Shown piece after piece: positions 42,464 through 51,817 of a stretch of 64,000 nt of DNA (position 1 is its first letter; each line of letters begins with the position of its first letter). The translations under genes and the position numbers were made by a program. The notes beneath the pieces are model-generated. The model searched no databases. It worked only from the letters and a program-made list of their open reading frames with translations, and was not told where the DNA came from. The stretch comes from Verrucomicrobium sp. BvORR034 (lineage in GTDB: Bacteria > Verrucomicrobiota > Verrucomicrobiia > Verrucomicrobiales > Verrucomicrobiaceae), in assembly GCF_000739635.1 (NCBI RefSeq), contig NZ_BATQ01000010.1, positions 22,905 through 86,904 on the forward strand, read 5' to 3'.

Positions 42464-44017
42464 ATGAAGTTTCCTTTTGCAACTGGCCCCGTTTGGGGAC
42501 TGGGATGTATCTTCTGGGCGACGTCTGCAGGGCTCGTGGCAGCGGCTCCGCCCGCTTCACCGGTCACGGCAAAGGCCGCGCTGCTGAAGGCGGTGTCGTT
42601 TTACCATGGCAAGGCCGCCACACACGGCGGGTATGTGTATCGCTACAGTGCGGATTTCTCGCTGCGGGAGGCGGAGGGCATTCCCGGCCCGGACACGATC
42701 TGGATCCAGCCTCCGGGCACTCCGGCTGTGGGGCTCGCGTTTCTGGATTCCTATGAAACAACTGGCGACCCTGCGTGCCTGAAGGCGGCGGTGGATGCGG
42801 CGCATGCCTTGAGCCGGACACAGCTCTGTTCGGGCGGATGGTATTACTCGGGCAGTTTCGGCAGTGCAGACCGGCAGAAGTGGCTCTACCGCCGTGACAC
42901 GCAGGGCAAGCTCATTTCAGGACAGAACGGGCCCAAGGGAGAGGCGGGCTGGCACCTGTGGAAAGTAGGCAAACACAAGGGCGACAACCAGACCACCCTG
43001 GACGATGATGTCACACAGAGCGCCATCAGCCTGCTGGTGCGGGCCGACAAGGCCACGGGTTTCAAAGACGAGGAGATTCACGAAGCGGCCCAGTTCGCCC
43101 TGGAGACCCTGTTGAAGGTGCAGTATCCCGCGGGAGGCTGGTCCACCAATCACGAGACCTATCCCGACGCACCGCCGTCGGCAGCGCGCTATCCTTTGAA
43201 GCAGGCGTCATTTCCCCAATCCTGGTCCCGCACCTGGACGAAGGATTTCACCGGGTGCTACGTGACGAACGACAACCTGCATGCCACAGCGATCGATGCC
43301 CTGATCCTGGCCTCCCAGGTGTATCAGGAGCCCAAGTACCTGGAAGGGGCCAAGAAAGCGGGGGATTTCCTTCTACTGGCGCAGCTTCCTCAACCCCAGC
43401 CCGCCTGGGCGCAGCAGTATGATGAGAACATGCAGCCCGTGTGGAGCAGGGCCTTTGAATGCCCCGCTGTGAGCGGACGGGAGTCCCAGAGCATGATGTG
43501 GGCGCTGCTGCGTCTGGCGGTGGTGACGGGAGAGAAGAAGTATCTGCAACCCATCCCGCCTGCGGTGGTGTATCTGCGCAAGTCCATCCTGCCCTCTGGC
43601 AAGCTGGCCAGGTTCTATGAATTGGAGACCAACAAGCCGCTCTACTTCAAACGGGGACCAGGTGGCAAGGGGCATGAGCTGACGTATGAAGACGACCGGA
43701 CGGCCTCGAACTACGGCTGGCTCTGGGATCCGGAACTGGATCTGATCCAGGCGGCCTGGCAACGGATCAATCAAGGCACGCCGGTGCCGGGATTCGTCCA
43801 GTCCAAGGCGCCCGCCAAACCGCCCACGGATGCGGAAGTCGCAGACCTTGTGGCGGCCCTCGATAGCCAGGGGGCATGGACGGAGAAGGATGGCGACCGT
43901 GGCATCATGCGTGATGTGAATGGGAAAAAGACAACCCCGCCCGGAGGGGTGATCTACAGCGAGACGTTTGTGAAGAATGTGCAGACCCTCTGTGCCTGGC
44001 TGGGTAAACAGCGGTGA
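42464..44017 (+). CDS. PL10-like pectate lyase family protein
   Basis: A 517-residue exported protein with a signal peptide (about 1-28). It shows the family 10 polysaccharide-lyase layout: alpha/alpha-barrel helices with GGWYYSGS, the DNQTTLDDDVTQSA segment, YPAGGWSTN, YVTNDNLHATAIDALILASQ, and PAWAQQYDENMQPVWSRAFE. Family 10 enzymes cleave polygalacturonate by beta-elimination; activity on pectin is inferred. It starts 20 bases after the BlaR-like gene and may be in its operon, a placement that would fit sugar-dependent regulation but is not proof. Confidence 0.72.
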   Translation: MKFPFATGPVWGLGCIFWATSAGLVAAAPPASPVTAKAALLKAVSFYHGKAATHGGYVYRYSADFSLREAEGIPGPDTIWIQPPGTPAVGLAFLDSYETTGDPACLKAAVDAAHALSRTQLCSGGWYYSGSFGSADRQKWLYRRDTQGKLISGQNGPKGEAGWHLWKVGKHKGDNQTTLDDDVTQSAISLLVRADKATGFKDEEIHEAAQFALETLLKVQYPAGGWSTNHETYPDAPPSAARYPLKQASFPQSWSRTWTKDFTGCYVTNDNLHATAIDALILASQVYQEPKYLEGAKKAGDFLLLAQLPQPQPAWAQQYDENMQPVWSRAFECPAVSGRESQSMMWALLRLAVVTGEKKYLQPIPPAVVYLRKSILPSGKLARFYELETNKPLYFKRGPGGKGHELTYEDDRTASNYGWLWDPELDLIQAAWQRINQGTPVPGFVQSKAPAKPPTDAEVADLVAALDSQGAWTEKDGDRGIMRDVNGKKTTPPGGVIYSETFVKNVQTLCAWLGKQR

Positions 44018-44059
44018 GGCCGAGGGAAGCTACTGACTCAAAATCAAAGGCTGCATGCT

Positions 44060-46096
44060 ATGAATGCACGGTTGATCATTCAGAGGATCGCCATCGGAGT
44101 CACGTTGCTGACCTCGACAGGGAAAGTCTCGGCCAAGGAAAAGGAGATCCCTTGGTCTTTCCAGCCTTTGTACCGACCCGCGATCCCGGTGCCGCAGGCG
44201 GCGAACTGGGGCAAAGATGATCTTGATCGGTTCATCCTGGTGCGCCTGGAGGCAAAAGGCATTCAGCCCAATCCAGATGCTGGTCGCGAGGTGCTGCTGC
44301 GTCGTGCGACCTATGACCTGACCGGTCTCCCACCCACGGAGCGGGAGATGGACGACTATCTTCAAGATCGTGCTTCCGACGACGCGGCCTTTGCCAAAGT
44401 GCTGGATCGTTTGCTGCAGTCGCCCCGCTTTGGCGAACGGTGGGGGCGTCATTGGCTGGATGTGGTGCGGTACTCCGACAGCGTGGGGCGCACGATGAAT
44501 GCGGCCTTTCCCTTTGCCCGTCGCTACCGCGATTATGTCATCGATGCCTTCAACCAGGACAAGCCCTACCATCGTTTCATTGCCGAGCAGGTGGCGGGGG
44601 ATCTGCTGCCTGCCGCATCTCCTGCCCAACGCTCGGAGCAACTGATTGCCACAGGACTTCTCACCATGGCGTCGCTGGATTTGTCGGAGGGGGGCGAGTT
44701 GTTTCGATTGGACCGGGTGGACGACCAGATCGATGTGACCACCCGGGCCTTCATGGGGCTGACGGTGAGCTGCGCCCGGTGTCATGACCATAAGACGGAT
44801 CCGGTGACGCAGCGGGACTACTATGCCCTGGCGGGCATCTTCTACAGCACGCAGACCTGGTCGGGACAACGTCCGAAGGGCGATCTAGGAGCCAACGGGT
44901 ATGTGGATGAGGAGGCGCTGCTACGCGTGCCAGTGATGAAGCCGGCGGCGTCTGCGGCAGGAATCAGCACGGATGGGAAGCCTGCATCCGGGCAACCGGG
45001 CATGGAGGATCGGGATGGCGACTCCATGGCCATCACAGAGATGATGCAGCCATCTCGCGGTTATCCAGTGTACTTCCGCTATGACCCTACGCGCGCCATG
45101 GGGGTGGAAGAGGGTGAGATGGAGGACTGCCCTATCGCGATCAAAGGGGATGCGTATGATCGGGGTGAAGCGCCCGCGCGGGGTACGCTGGCCATACCTC
45201 AGTTGCCCAAGTTTCCCGCTGTGGATGCGAAAGCGAGCGGCAGAATGGAGCTGGTCCGCTGGCTCACCCAGCCCAATCACCCGCTCACGGCGCGGGTGAT
45301 GGTGAACCGTATCTGGCAGCATCTTTTCGGCCGGGGCATTGTGAGATCGGTGGATGATTTTGGCCAGACGGGTGATGCGCCGACGCATCCAGAACTGCTG
45401 GACCATCTGGCCGTGCGGTTCGTGGAAAAAGGATGGTCGGTCAAGGCGATGATCCGCACCGTGATGCTGAGCCGCACCTATCGGATGAGCAGCCGCGGTG
45501 ATGCAGCCAGGGAACAGGTGGACGGAGCCAACGAACTGTTCTGGAAGATGAACTCCCGACGGTTGGAGGCCGAAGCCATTCGTGACAGTTTGTTCTTCGT
45601 GGCTGGCGCGCTGGTGGAGCGTCGGCCGTCTGGGGTGCAGGTGGCCGGTTTCGGAGGCAAGGGCCGCGAGGCCAGGCTACGGAGTCTGGTGGATGAAGAC
45701 GAGCCGTATCGCAGTGTCTATCTGCCCGTATTGCGATCCTTGCTGAGCCCCATGCAGGAGACGTTTGATTTCCCAGATCCCAGTCAGATCAAAGGACAAA
45801 GGGAAGTGACCACCGTTTCCCCGCAGGCGCTGTTCCTGATGAACGGCGATCTGACTGTGAAGCTGGCCCAAGAAGCGGCGGACCGGTTGCTGAAGGACGA
45901 GACGCTTCGTGATGACACGGCACGTGTTCAAGCAGGATGGCGGGGGGTGCTCGGGCGCAAGCCTGATGCCCAGGAGGTGCAGGCGGCCCAGGCACTGATG
46001 AAGGATCTGTCTGGCAGCGGGCTCGCCGAGCGGGAGGTCTGGGCCGCCTTCGTGCAGGGGCTGCTGTGCAGCGCGGAGTTCCGCTATGTGTTGTGA
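44060..46096 (+). CDS. DUF1549/DUF1553 protein
   Basis: A 678-residue exported protein with a signal peptide. The DUF1549 part (about 50-260) has the family landmarks DDLDRFILVRLEAKGIQPNP, RRATYDLTGLPPT, FGERWGRHWLDVVRYSDS and the cysteine motif SCARCHDHKTDP. The DUF1553 part (about 395-660) has LTQPNHPLTARVMVNRIWQH, GRGIVRSVDDFGQTGDAPTH and QALFLMNGDL. This pair is typical of Planctomycetes and Verrucomicrobia, and is usually next to a DUF1501 gene as here. Proposed roles involve breakdown of complex polysaccharides, but no activity is established. The N-terminal cytochrome-type domain found in longer members is absent. Confidence 0.94.
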   Translation: MNARLIIQRIAIGVTLLTSTGKVSAKEKEIPWSFQPLYRPAIPVPQAANWGKDDLDRFILVRLEAKGIQPNPDAGREVLLRRATYDLTGLPPTEREMDDYLQDRASDDAAFAKVLDRLLQSPRFGERWGRHWLDVVRYSDSVGRTMNAAFPFARRYRDYVIDAFNQDKPYHRFIAEQVAGDLLPAASPAQRSEQLIATGLLTMASLDLSEGGELFRLDRVDDQIDVTTRAFMGLTVSCARCHDHKTDPVTQRDYYALAGIFYSTQTWSGQRPKGDLGANGYVDEEALLRVPVMKPAASAAGISTDGKPASGQPGMEDRDGDSMAITEMMQPSRGYPVYFRYDPTRAMGVEEGEMEDCPIAIKGDAYDRGEAPARGTLAIPQLPKFPAVDAKASGRMELVRWLTQPNHPLTARVMVNRIWQHLFGRGIVRSVDDFGQTGDAPTHPELLDHLAVRFVEKGWSVKAMIRTVMLSRTYRMSSRGDAAREQVDGANELFWKMNSRRLEAEAIRDSLFFVAGALVERRPSGVQVAGFGGKGREARLRSLVDEDEPYRSVYLPVLRSLLSPMQETFDFPDPSQIKGQREVTTVSPQALFLMNGDLTVKLAQEAADRLLKDETLRDDTARVQAGWRGVLGRKPDAQEVQAAQALMKDLSGSGLAEREVWAAFVQGLLCSAEFRYVL

Positions 46097-46135
46097 TTCG
46101 AGTTTCATGGAACCAACCCTCTTTCACCCACCAGT

Positions 46136-47527
46136 ATGAACCTCCGAACCTGCTCCAACACCGTCCTGGCCCATACCCGGCGGGCCTTTCTTCAGCAGAC
46201 GAGCGCGGGATTTGGCTGGATGGCCCTGGCAGCCATGGCCGGTCAGAAGATGTATGGTCAGCAGATCGGGGAGCCGGGCACCCGCTATGTGAACCCGTTG
46301 GCTCCCAAGGTGCCGCACTTCCCGGCCAAGGCGAAGCGGGTGATCTTCCTCTACATGCAGGGAGGTCCCAGTCACATGGAGACCTTTGACTGGAAACCGG
46401 AGATGGTGGGCAAGGAGGGCGGTAATCACGCGCTCCTGGGCCCGGTTCTGAAGTTCCATCCCTCAGGGAAGAGCGGACTCATGATTTCCGAAGCGTTTCC
46501 AGAGCTGGCGAAGCATGCGGATGAGCTTTGCCTGCTGAATGGATGTCAGACGCGCACGCCCTCACATTCCCAGGCTACGGTGGCGTTGCACACGGGCAAT
46601 GACATGTTCGTCAGGCCCTCCATGGGAGCGTGGACAGTGTACGGTCTGGGGAGCGAGGCGCAAGATCTGCCGGGCTACATCACGATTGATCCACCGCATG
46701 ATCAAGGCGGGGCGATGAACTATGGTTCAGCCTTCCTTCCCGCCACCTTCCAGGGCACCCGCATCCGCACTGGCCAGCAGGCGTTGCCGAATCTGGACCC
46801 GCATCTTTCGATGTCGGCGCAACGCAGGCAGGTGGATTTTGTGCAGAAGCTGAACCGACGCCTGCTGCAGCAGCATGATCCGGCGAATCCGGAACTGGAA
46901 GGCGTGATCCAGTCCATGGAACTGGCCTGCCAGATGCAGACCTCCGTGCCGGGCGTGCTGGATCTGGACAAGGAGCCGGAGTCCATGCGAAGTCTCTATG
47001 GATTAGGAAACAACGAAACCGCAAGGTTTGGCACCCAGTGTCTGATGGCAAGACGTCTGGCGGAGAAAGGCGTGCGTTTCATTCAGATCACGCATGGCGG
47101 ATGGGATCACCACAACAACCTGCGCACCGGGACCTTGGGCAGGGCTGCCTCCATCGACCAGCCCATCGCCGGTCTGCTGACGGATCTCAAACAACGGGAC
47201 ATGCTCAAGGACACCCTGGTCCTTTGGGGTGGGGAGTTCGGCCGCGGTGCTTACGACGACAAAGGCAACGGCGACGGCCGCGGCCACAATGCCAAGGGGT
47301 TCAGCATGTGGATGGCGGGTGGCGGCGTGAAGGGCGGCATGCGGCATGGTTCAACAAATGAAACCGGCGCAGAGGCGGTCTCCGGCATCATGGGCACGCA
47401 TGATTTGCATGCCACGATGTTGCATCTGCTGGGCCTGGATCACGAGATCCTGACTTACAAGTACGCAGGGCGGGATTTCCGGCTGACGGATGTGTCAGGG
47501 AGAGTGGCGATGGAGGTGGTGGCTTGA
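46136..47527 (+). CDS. DUF1501 protein
   Basis: A 463-residue protein with a twin-arginine-like signal (TRRAFLQQTSAGFGWMALAA). It has the DUF1501 features: RVIFLYMQGGPSHMETFDWK, NGCQTRTPSHSQATVALHTG, KGVRFIQITHGGWDHHNNLR, and LVLWGGEFGRGAYD. The fold is related to sulfatase/alkaline phosphatase enzymes. It follows the DUF1549/DUF1553 gene by 40 bases, the standard pairing in PVC bacteria. Function unknown. Confidence 0.95.
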   Translation: MNLRTCSNTVLAHTRRAFLQQTSAGFGWMALAAMAGQKMYGQQIGEPGTRYVNPLAPKVPHFPAKAKRVIFLYMQGGPSHMETFDWKPEMVGKEGGNHALLGPVLKFHPSGKSGLMISEAFPELAKHADELCLLNGCQTRTPSHSQATVALHTGNDMFVRPSMGAWTVYGLGSEAQDLPGYITIDPPHDQGGAMNYGSAFLPATFQGTRIRTGQQALPNLDPHLSMSAQRRQVDFVQKLNRRLLQQHDPANPELEGVIQSMELACQMQTSVPGVLDLDKEPESMRSLYGLGNNETARFGTQCLMARRLAEKGVRFIQITHGGWDHHNNLRTGTLGRAASIDQPIAGLLTDLKQRDMLKDTLVLWGGEFGRGAYDDKGNGDGRGHNAKGFSMWMAGGGVKGGMRHGSTNETGAEAVSGIMGTHDLHATMLHLLGLDHEILTYKYAGRDFRLTDVSGRVAMEVVA

Positions 47528-47609
47528 GAGTGGGATAAGGGAAGAGGGGGATAGTTCTGGGTATTGTGCGAGTCTTGCCACCCGGGATTTTTTGGAGTTG
47601 AATCCGCCC

Positions 47610-48788
47610 ATGAGGATTCAAGCTTTTCTCTCATGGTTGTGTTTTTTGACAGGGAGTCTCTTTGGGGCTGAGGGAAGGACGCTGTATCCGGTGCTGACCT
47701 TGGAGGGGCAAATCGGTTCCCATCCTGTGTTGATGGTGATCGACACGGGCGTGACGGGAGTGGTGGTGGATCAGAGGCTGATTAAAGATTTGGGACTCGC
47801 GACCAAGGGACAGACCCATGCGAGAACACCTTCCGGGGCGCTGCAGGTGACTCAACTGGAGCCGGTGGACCTCCGAGCCGGTGATCTGCGCTGTCGGGAA
47901 GGGGCCGTTTTTGTGGCGAGTGATCTAACGATGATTTCAGCTGTTTATGGTCGGCGTATTGATGTGGTGGCCGGCATGGGGCTCCTAAAAGGCAAGGTCT
48001 TGATATTGGATGCTGACCGAGACAGGTTCGAAATCTTGGCCGCGCCTCCATCTGACGGAAAGCCTGACTGGTTGAATGACAAGATGACCGTCTGCAAGCT
48101 TACCTATCCAGGGCTGGGAAGTCCTTTTGTGAGCCTGAATGAGATTCTGGGTTCCACCATGATCGACTGTGGAGCGACTCATGGTGTCTTCGTCGGATCG
48201 AAAAACTATGAACGACTTTCCTCAGAGGCAAGGGTGCGACCGATTGCGACCTACTCACGTCCGAACGCCATGGATGCAAAGGGGAACCGCGTTTCCGTAT
48301 CGGCATGGACGCTCAAGGTCGATTTTGCCGGCCTGGCACCCATTGAGGTGATCGGAGATCTGGGCACGCCCGATGGAGATGACTCAAGCAGTGTGGGGAC
48401 GGATTTGATGCGCCACTTCAACTGGGTGTTGGACTTTTCCCGCGACACCGCCTCGTATGTTCCATCAAAGGCATTTGGTTCTGCCCCCCGATTTGACATC
48501 AGTGGGCTGGCCGTGCTCCGAATCGGGAATGAGGTAGTGGTCAAAAGAGAGGTGCCCCTAAACTCTCCTGCTGGAGAGTTAGGCTTTCGAGAAAACGACG
48601 TTCTCACCCATCTACAAGGAAAACCCATGGAGGAGTGGGACAATTTGACCGAGGTGAGAGAAGTGCTTGCTGGCTCAGAAGGTCCTGTCATCAGTTTGAA
48701 GTTCAGGCGCAATGGCGCGCCGGGCTGGGCACAGATGACGCTTCGATCGGCAGATGAAAAAAGGCGACCCCTGATCAGGGCTCGATAA
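47610..48788 (+). CDS. Two-lobed retropepsin-like aspartic protease with C-terminal PDZ domain
   Basis: A 392-residue exported protein (signal peptide about 1-20). The N-terminal half has an aspartic-protease motif, VIDTGVTGVVVDQRL (Asp45-Thr-Gly). A second, related lobe in the middle has MIDCGATHGVFVGSKNYERL, where Cys replaces Thr in the usual DTG. The C-terminal 90 residues look like a PDZ domain (KREVPLNSPAGELGFRENDV, LTHLQGKPMEEWD). Tandem paralog of the next gene, which retains DTG in both lobes. The start was set at the ATG that opens the signal peptide. Substrate unknown. Confidence 0.78.
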   Translation: MRIQAFLSWLCFLTGSLFGAEGRTLYPVLTLEGQIGSHPVLMVIDTGVTGVVVDQRLIKDLGLATKGQTHARTPSGALQVTQLEPVDLRAGDLRCREGAVFVASDLTMISAVYGRRIDVVAGMGLLKGKVLILDADRDRFEILAAPPSDGKPDWLNDKMTVCKLTYPGLGSPFVSLNEILGSTMIDCGATHGVFVGSKNYERLSSEARVRPIATYSRPNAMDAKGNRVSVSAWTLKVDFAGLAPIEVIGDLGTPDGDDSSSVGTDLMRHFNWVLDFSRDTASYVPSKAFGSAPRFDISGLAVLRIGNEVVVKREVPLNSPAGELGFRENDVLTHLQGKPMEEWDNLTEVREVLAGSEGPVISLKFRRNGAPGWAQMTLRSADEKRRPLIRAR

Positions 48789-48891
48789 GGAGTCACCGGG
48801 GCGGAGGAAACAGCGACGGCGGGCATGGCTTGAGCAGGAGGTCCAAAGTTCGAGATGGCCTTGTGAAATGACCTGTTGTTCTATTTTCGTC

Positions 48892-50053
48892 ATGAAAATT
48901 TACGCCACGCTACTGTGGACGATCTGCCTGGTTTCTCCGCTGCTGGCCGTGGAGGGGTTGACGCTTCATCCGCTGATGACGATTGAGGGCAAAGTAGGCA
49001 CGCGGAGTCTGCGGGTGCTCATTGATACTGGAGTGTCCGGCGTGGCGCTGGACAGCAGGCTTGCAGAAGAGTTGGGCGCCAAACCCAAAGGGATCACAAA
49101 AACACGAACCGCATCCGAGGTAACCGGCTTTACCACTCTTGAATCTGTGGACTTGCTGGTGGGGGGACCTGCGTTGTCATGAGGGCACGGTCTTCGTGGG
49201 GATGGATTTGTCCCTGGCGTCCACGGTCTATGGGCACCCCATTGACGCGGTGGTGGGAATGGGGCTTCTCAAGAACAGGGTGTTGGTGATGGACTTTGAC
49301 AGAGGTGTGTTCACCATCAAAGAGGAGCTGACTGATTCGGATGTTCCCAAGTGGGCAAGGAACCCAGATGCCATCACCCGACCAATGACCTACGACTCCC
49401 TAGGGCATTCCATGGTGTTCCTGAGCAAAAGTCTGGGGCCTGCGATGATTGATACAGGGGCGCACAATGGTGTGATCGTTTCAAAAACCAGGCATGACGA
49501 ATTCGAGGCCAAGGGGTTGACGCGTCAGCTTGCGACTTACATGCCGCCGGTGTTTGTTGATGCCACTGGGCTGAGGAAGGGTGAACAACCGTGGACGGTT
49601 GCTCTGCCGCTGGATGACCTGCCTTCAGTGGAGGTCGCGGCGGGGACTTTTCCGAAGCCCGACAGGGAGGACGCAATCATTGGCATGGACCTCATGCGCC
49701 ATTTCAATTGGATTCTGGATTTCTCCAAAGGCACTGTTTTGTACACCAAGTCGTCGAAGTTCGGCGCACCTCCCAAGCAGGGCAAAACGGGGCTGAGGTT
49801 GGGCAAAGTGGAGGGGAAGGTGGTCGTGTTCAGTGAAGTGCCGCCAAACTCTCCTGCGGGACGCCAGGATGTGCGCAAGGGAGACATTCTCACGCATTGT
49901 GAAGATCGACCGGTGGAGCAGTGGGCGAATCTGTTTGAGATCAGCGATGTGTTGTCAGGACCAGAACAGGCCAAGGTGAAGTTGACGTTTTTGCGAGAGG
50001 GCGTGGCACGTGAGGTGGTGATCACACTTGAGGCACCGCGGGGAGAGGGATAG
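48892..50053 (+). pseudogene. Frameshifted two-lobed aspartic protease/PDZ paralog
   Basis: The second copy, split by one extra base. The first frame (48892-49182) encodes a signal peptide and lobe 1 (LIDTGVSGVALDSRLAEELG) and then stops. The second frame, used from about 49165 on, resumes exactly with GDLRCHEGTVFVGMDL, the counterpart of GDLRCREGAVFVASDL in the upstream paralog, then has lobe 2 (MIDTGAHNGVIVSKTRHDEF) and the PDZ domain (FSEVPPNSPAGRQDVRKGDI). The shift falls at a run of six G (49161-49166); five G would restore one frame. True mutation, phase variation or sequence error cannot be distinguished here. Confidence 0.82.
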
Positions 50054-50080
50054 CAGGGAGAGGGATAGCAGGGAGAGGGA
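50041..50080 (+). repeat. 15-bp tandem repeat at the end of the aspartic protease pseudogene
   Basis: Nearly three copies of GGGAGAGGGATAGCA (15 bp) span the stop codon of the frameshifted gene, the last copy incomplete. The first copy supplies the TAG stop. The expansion looks recent since the copies are identical. Confidence 0.85.
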
Positions 50081-50314
50081 CTAGGGAAGAGGCGTAAGGG
50101 ACAAGGGGGCAATTCGAACCCGGGGGGTTCACGGTGCATGGATTGCACTCGCTCCGCTCGTTTCACCTATGGCTATTCATGGTGAACCCTCCGGGTTCGA
50201 TGCAGCGACAAGAGTCGAGGTTGCAAGCTCGACAGTTTGGCTCTCATCAGGCACTCAGCTCACCTCAGGTCTTGTGTCTTGAATCTTGCCGTCTTGAGTC
50301 TCCCGCGGAGCGGG
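50054..50314. other. Non-coding spacer with repeats before the recombinase
   Basis: This 261-base interval holds the end of the 15-bp tandem repeat and the 87-bp palindromic element. The remainder (50201-50314) has short TCTTGA/TCTTGC-like motifs but no gene, promoter or terminator that I can support. Confidence 0.5.
50114..50200. repeat. Dispersed palindromic repeat, copy A
   Basis: An 87-bp element with 19-bp ends (50114-50132 and 50182-50200) that are reverse complements with one mismatch. The interior (CACTCGCTCCGCTCG and flanking CATGG-type motifs) closely matches part of the longer element at 57248-57496. No coding capacity. Probably a REP/MITE-like extragenic repeat. Confidence 0.8.
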
Positions 50315-51208
50315 TCACCCTCTCGGGTGGAACTTGCGGTGCGTGTCCTTGAGCCGTTTCTGATCCACATGGGTGTAGATCTGGGTGGTGGCGATGTCGG
50401 CGTGGCCCAGCATTTCCTGGATGACGCGGAGGTCAGCACCGTTGCCGAGCAGGTGGGTGGCAAAGGAGTGGCGCAGGAGGTGCGGGTAGATGCGCTCGGC
50501 ATTCATGCCCGCGGCAGTGGCGCGTTCTTTGACGATCTGCCACACGCGGGCGGTGGTGAGCTGGCCGCCGTTGCGGTTCAGGAAGATGAAGCTCTTAGTC
50601 TTGGCCTTCACGAGGCGCGGGCGGGCGGAGTCGAGGTAGCGGGAGATCGCTTCTCTGGCTGCAGCACCCACGGGGACGAGGCGGGTTTTGTTTCCTTTGC
50701 CCGTGACGCGAACCCATCCTTCTTCCAGGCTGAGGTTCTCCAGACGCGCGCCGGTCACCTCGCTGATGCGGAGGCCACTGGCGTAGAAGATCTCCAGGAT
50801 GGCGCGGTCACGAAGGTCGAGGGGTTCCTGACCAGTTACGGATTCCAGGAGCTGGCGCACCTCGGGTTCATTGAGCGTGTCAGGCAGGGATTGCTCCACG
50901 CGGGGCGGCAGCACCGGTTCGGCAGGATCGCCCACACGGCGACCTCGGGCGGCCAGCCAGCGGAAAAAGATTTTCAGAGCGACCAGTTCCACACGCAGGC
51001 TGGAGGGGATGAGCCCATCCCCCTTTCGATGGCCCAGGAATCCGCTGATGTGATGCGTCGTGACGCTGGCGACATCCTCCGAGTCGTGCTCACGATGGAG
51101 CCAGGAGGCAAAGGTCTCCAGCACCCGCCTCACGAGCAGTTGGTAGTTCACTGACAGCCCGCGCTCCGTGGCGAGGTACAGAAGAAAGGCGTCAATGTGG
51201 GGCGTCAC
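50315..51208 (-). CDS. xerD: Tyrosine recombinase, XerD-type
   Basis: A 297-residue recombinase of the length of XerC/XerD. It has an N-terminal SAM-like domain (about 1-90) and a C-terminal catalytic domain with the six-residue active-site set: Arg in ASGLRISEVTG, Lys in GKGNKTRLVP, the HLLRHSFATHL box (His, Arg), His in LGHADIATT and Tyr in QIYTHV. The size, the absence of integrase extensions and the lack of attachment sites or phage genes suggest housekeeping chromosome dimer resolution rather than a mobile element. XerC cannot be excluded. Confidence 0.93.
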   Translation of the reverse strand: MTPHIDAFLLYLATERGLSVNYQLLVRRVLETFASWLHREHDSEDVASVTTHHISGFLGHRKGDGLIPSSLRVELVALKIFFRWLAARGRRVGDPAEPVLPPRVEQSLPDTLNEPEVRQLLESVTGQEPLDLRDRAILEIFYASGLRISEVTGARLENLSLEEGWVRVTGKGNKTRLVPVGAAAREAISRYLDSARPRLVKAKTKSFIFLNRNGGQLTTARVWQIVKERATAAGMNAERIYPHLLRHSFATHLLGNGADLRVIQEMLGHADIATTQIYTHVDQKRLKDTHRKFHPRG

Positions 51209-51286
51209 ACCTCATGAATGGCCTACGGGCAGCAACCCGGCAAGTGCGGGGTGGGGGTGCCCAGACGTGAAGCGGCTACGCACCCG

Positions 51287-51547
51287 CTAAGAGACGGCAG
51301 AAGGATCCTGGCCCTGCTCCCCAACGGTCTGACTCACCGTGCGCACAAAACGGCGGGCCGATCCCGCCTTGGGCTGCGCGGTCGGTGCAAAGCGACGATG
51401 ACGCAGGCAGGGAACCTCCTCCGTTTTGCGCTCAGGTATAACGGAGGCAACGCGCGCGCCAGCCGCCGCGGGAAGAGAGCGGACGGCATCAAGCCAGCCC
51501 GTGGCCACCGCCGACGCTGAAGCAGAAGGAACAGGAGACGCAGTCAT
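51287..51547 (-). CDS. Small hypothetical protein, uncertain
   Basis: An 86-residue Ala/Ser/Arg-rich open frame upstream of the recombinase on the same strand, starting at an ATG. No family, motif, signal or membrane segment was recognised. Composition is low complexity and an overlapping opposite-strand frame also exists, so this may not be a gene. Confidence 0.3.
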   Translation of the reverse strand: MTASPVPSASASAVATGWLDAVRSLPAAAGARVASVIPERKTEEVPCLRHRRFAPTAQPKAGSARRFVRTVSQTVGEQGQDPSAVS

Positions 51548-51817
51548 GCACGATTAGCGGGTTGAATTCCAGCAGGCATTGGATGCGCCTGCATACTAGG
51601 TATTAGTAGAGATAATAAATTCGATAGCAAGCATTAATGTTTTGTGAATTGATAAACCAAACCAAAGCACCTCTGAAGAAGCTGAGGCGGACGCTCGGGA
51701 ATCCGTGATCGAGACCGCCGCACGACGCCTGGATCATCCGTGGCGATTTGTCGCGGAGGGTGCCAGGATTCTGCCTTGCATAAAGGACTATGATTCAGCT
51801 GTTTATGGGAGTGAGTC
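51548..51817. other. AT-richer non-coding stretch upstream of the ABC transporter operon
   Basis: About 270 bases with a distinctly lower GC content around 51590-51660 (ACTAGGTATTAGTAGAGATA followed by AT-rich sequence). No convincing gene; it is likely to carry the promoter for the export operon, but I could not identify a clear -35/-10 pair. Confidence 0.45.

Noticed and set aside
50315..51208. XerD-type recombinase considered as an integrase of a mobile island
   Set aside because: It has housekeeping size and there are no attachment-site repeats, phage genes or tRNA next to it.
51218..51520. 100-codon plus-strand frame upstream of the recombinase
   Set aside because: Arg/Gly-rich, no family features, and overlaps a slightly better minus-strand candidate; neither is well supported.
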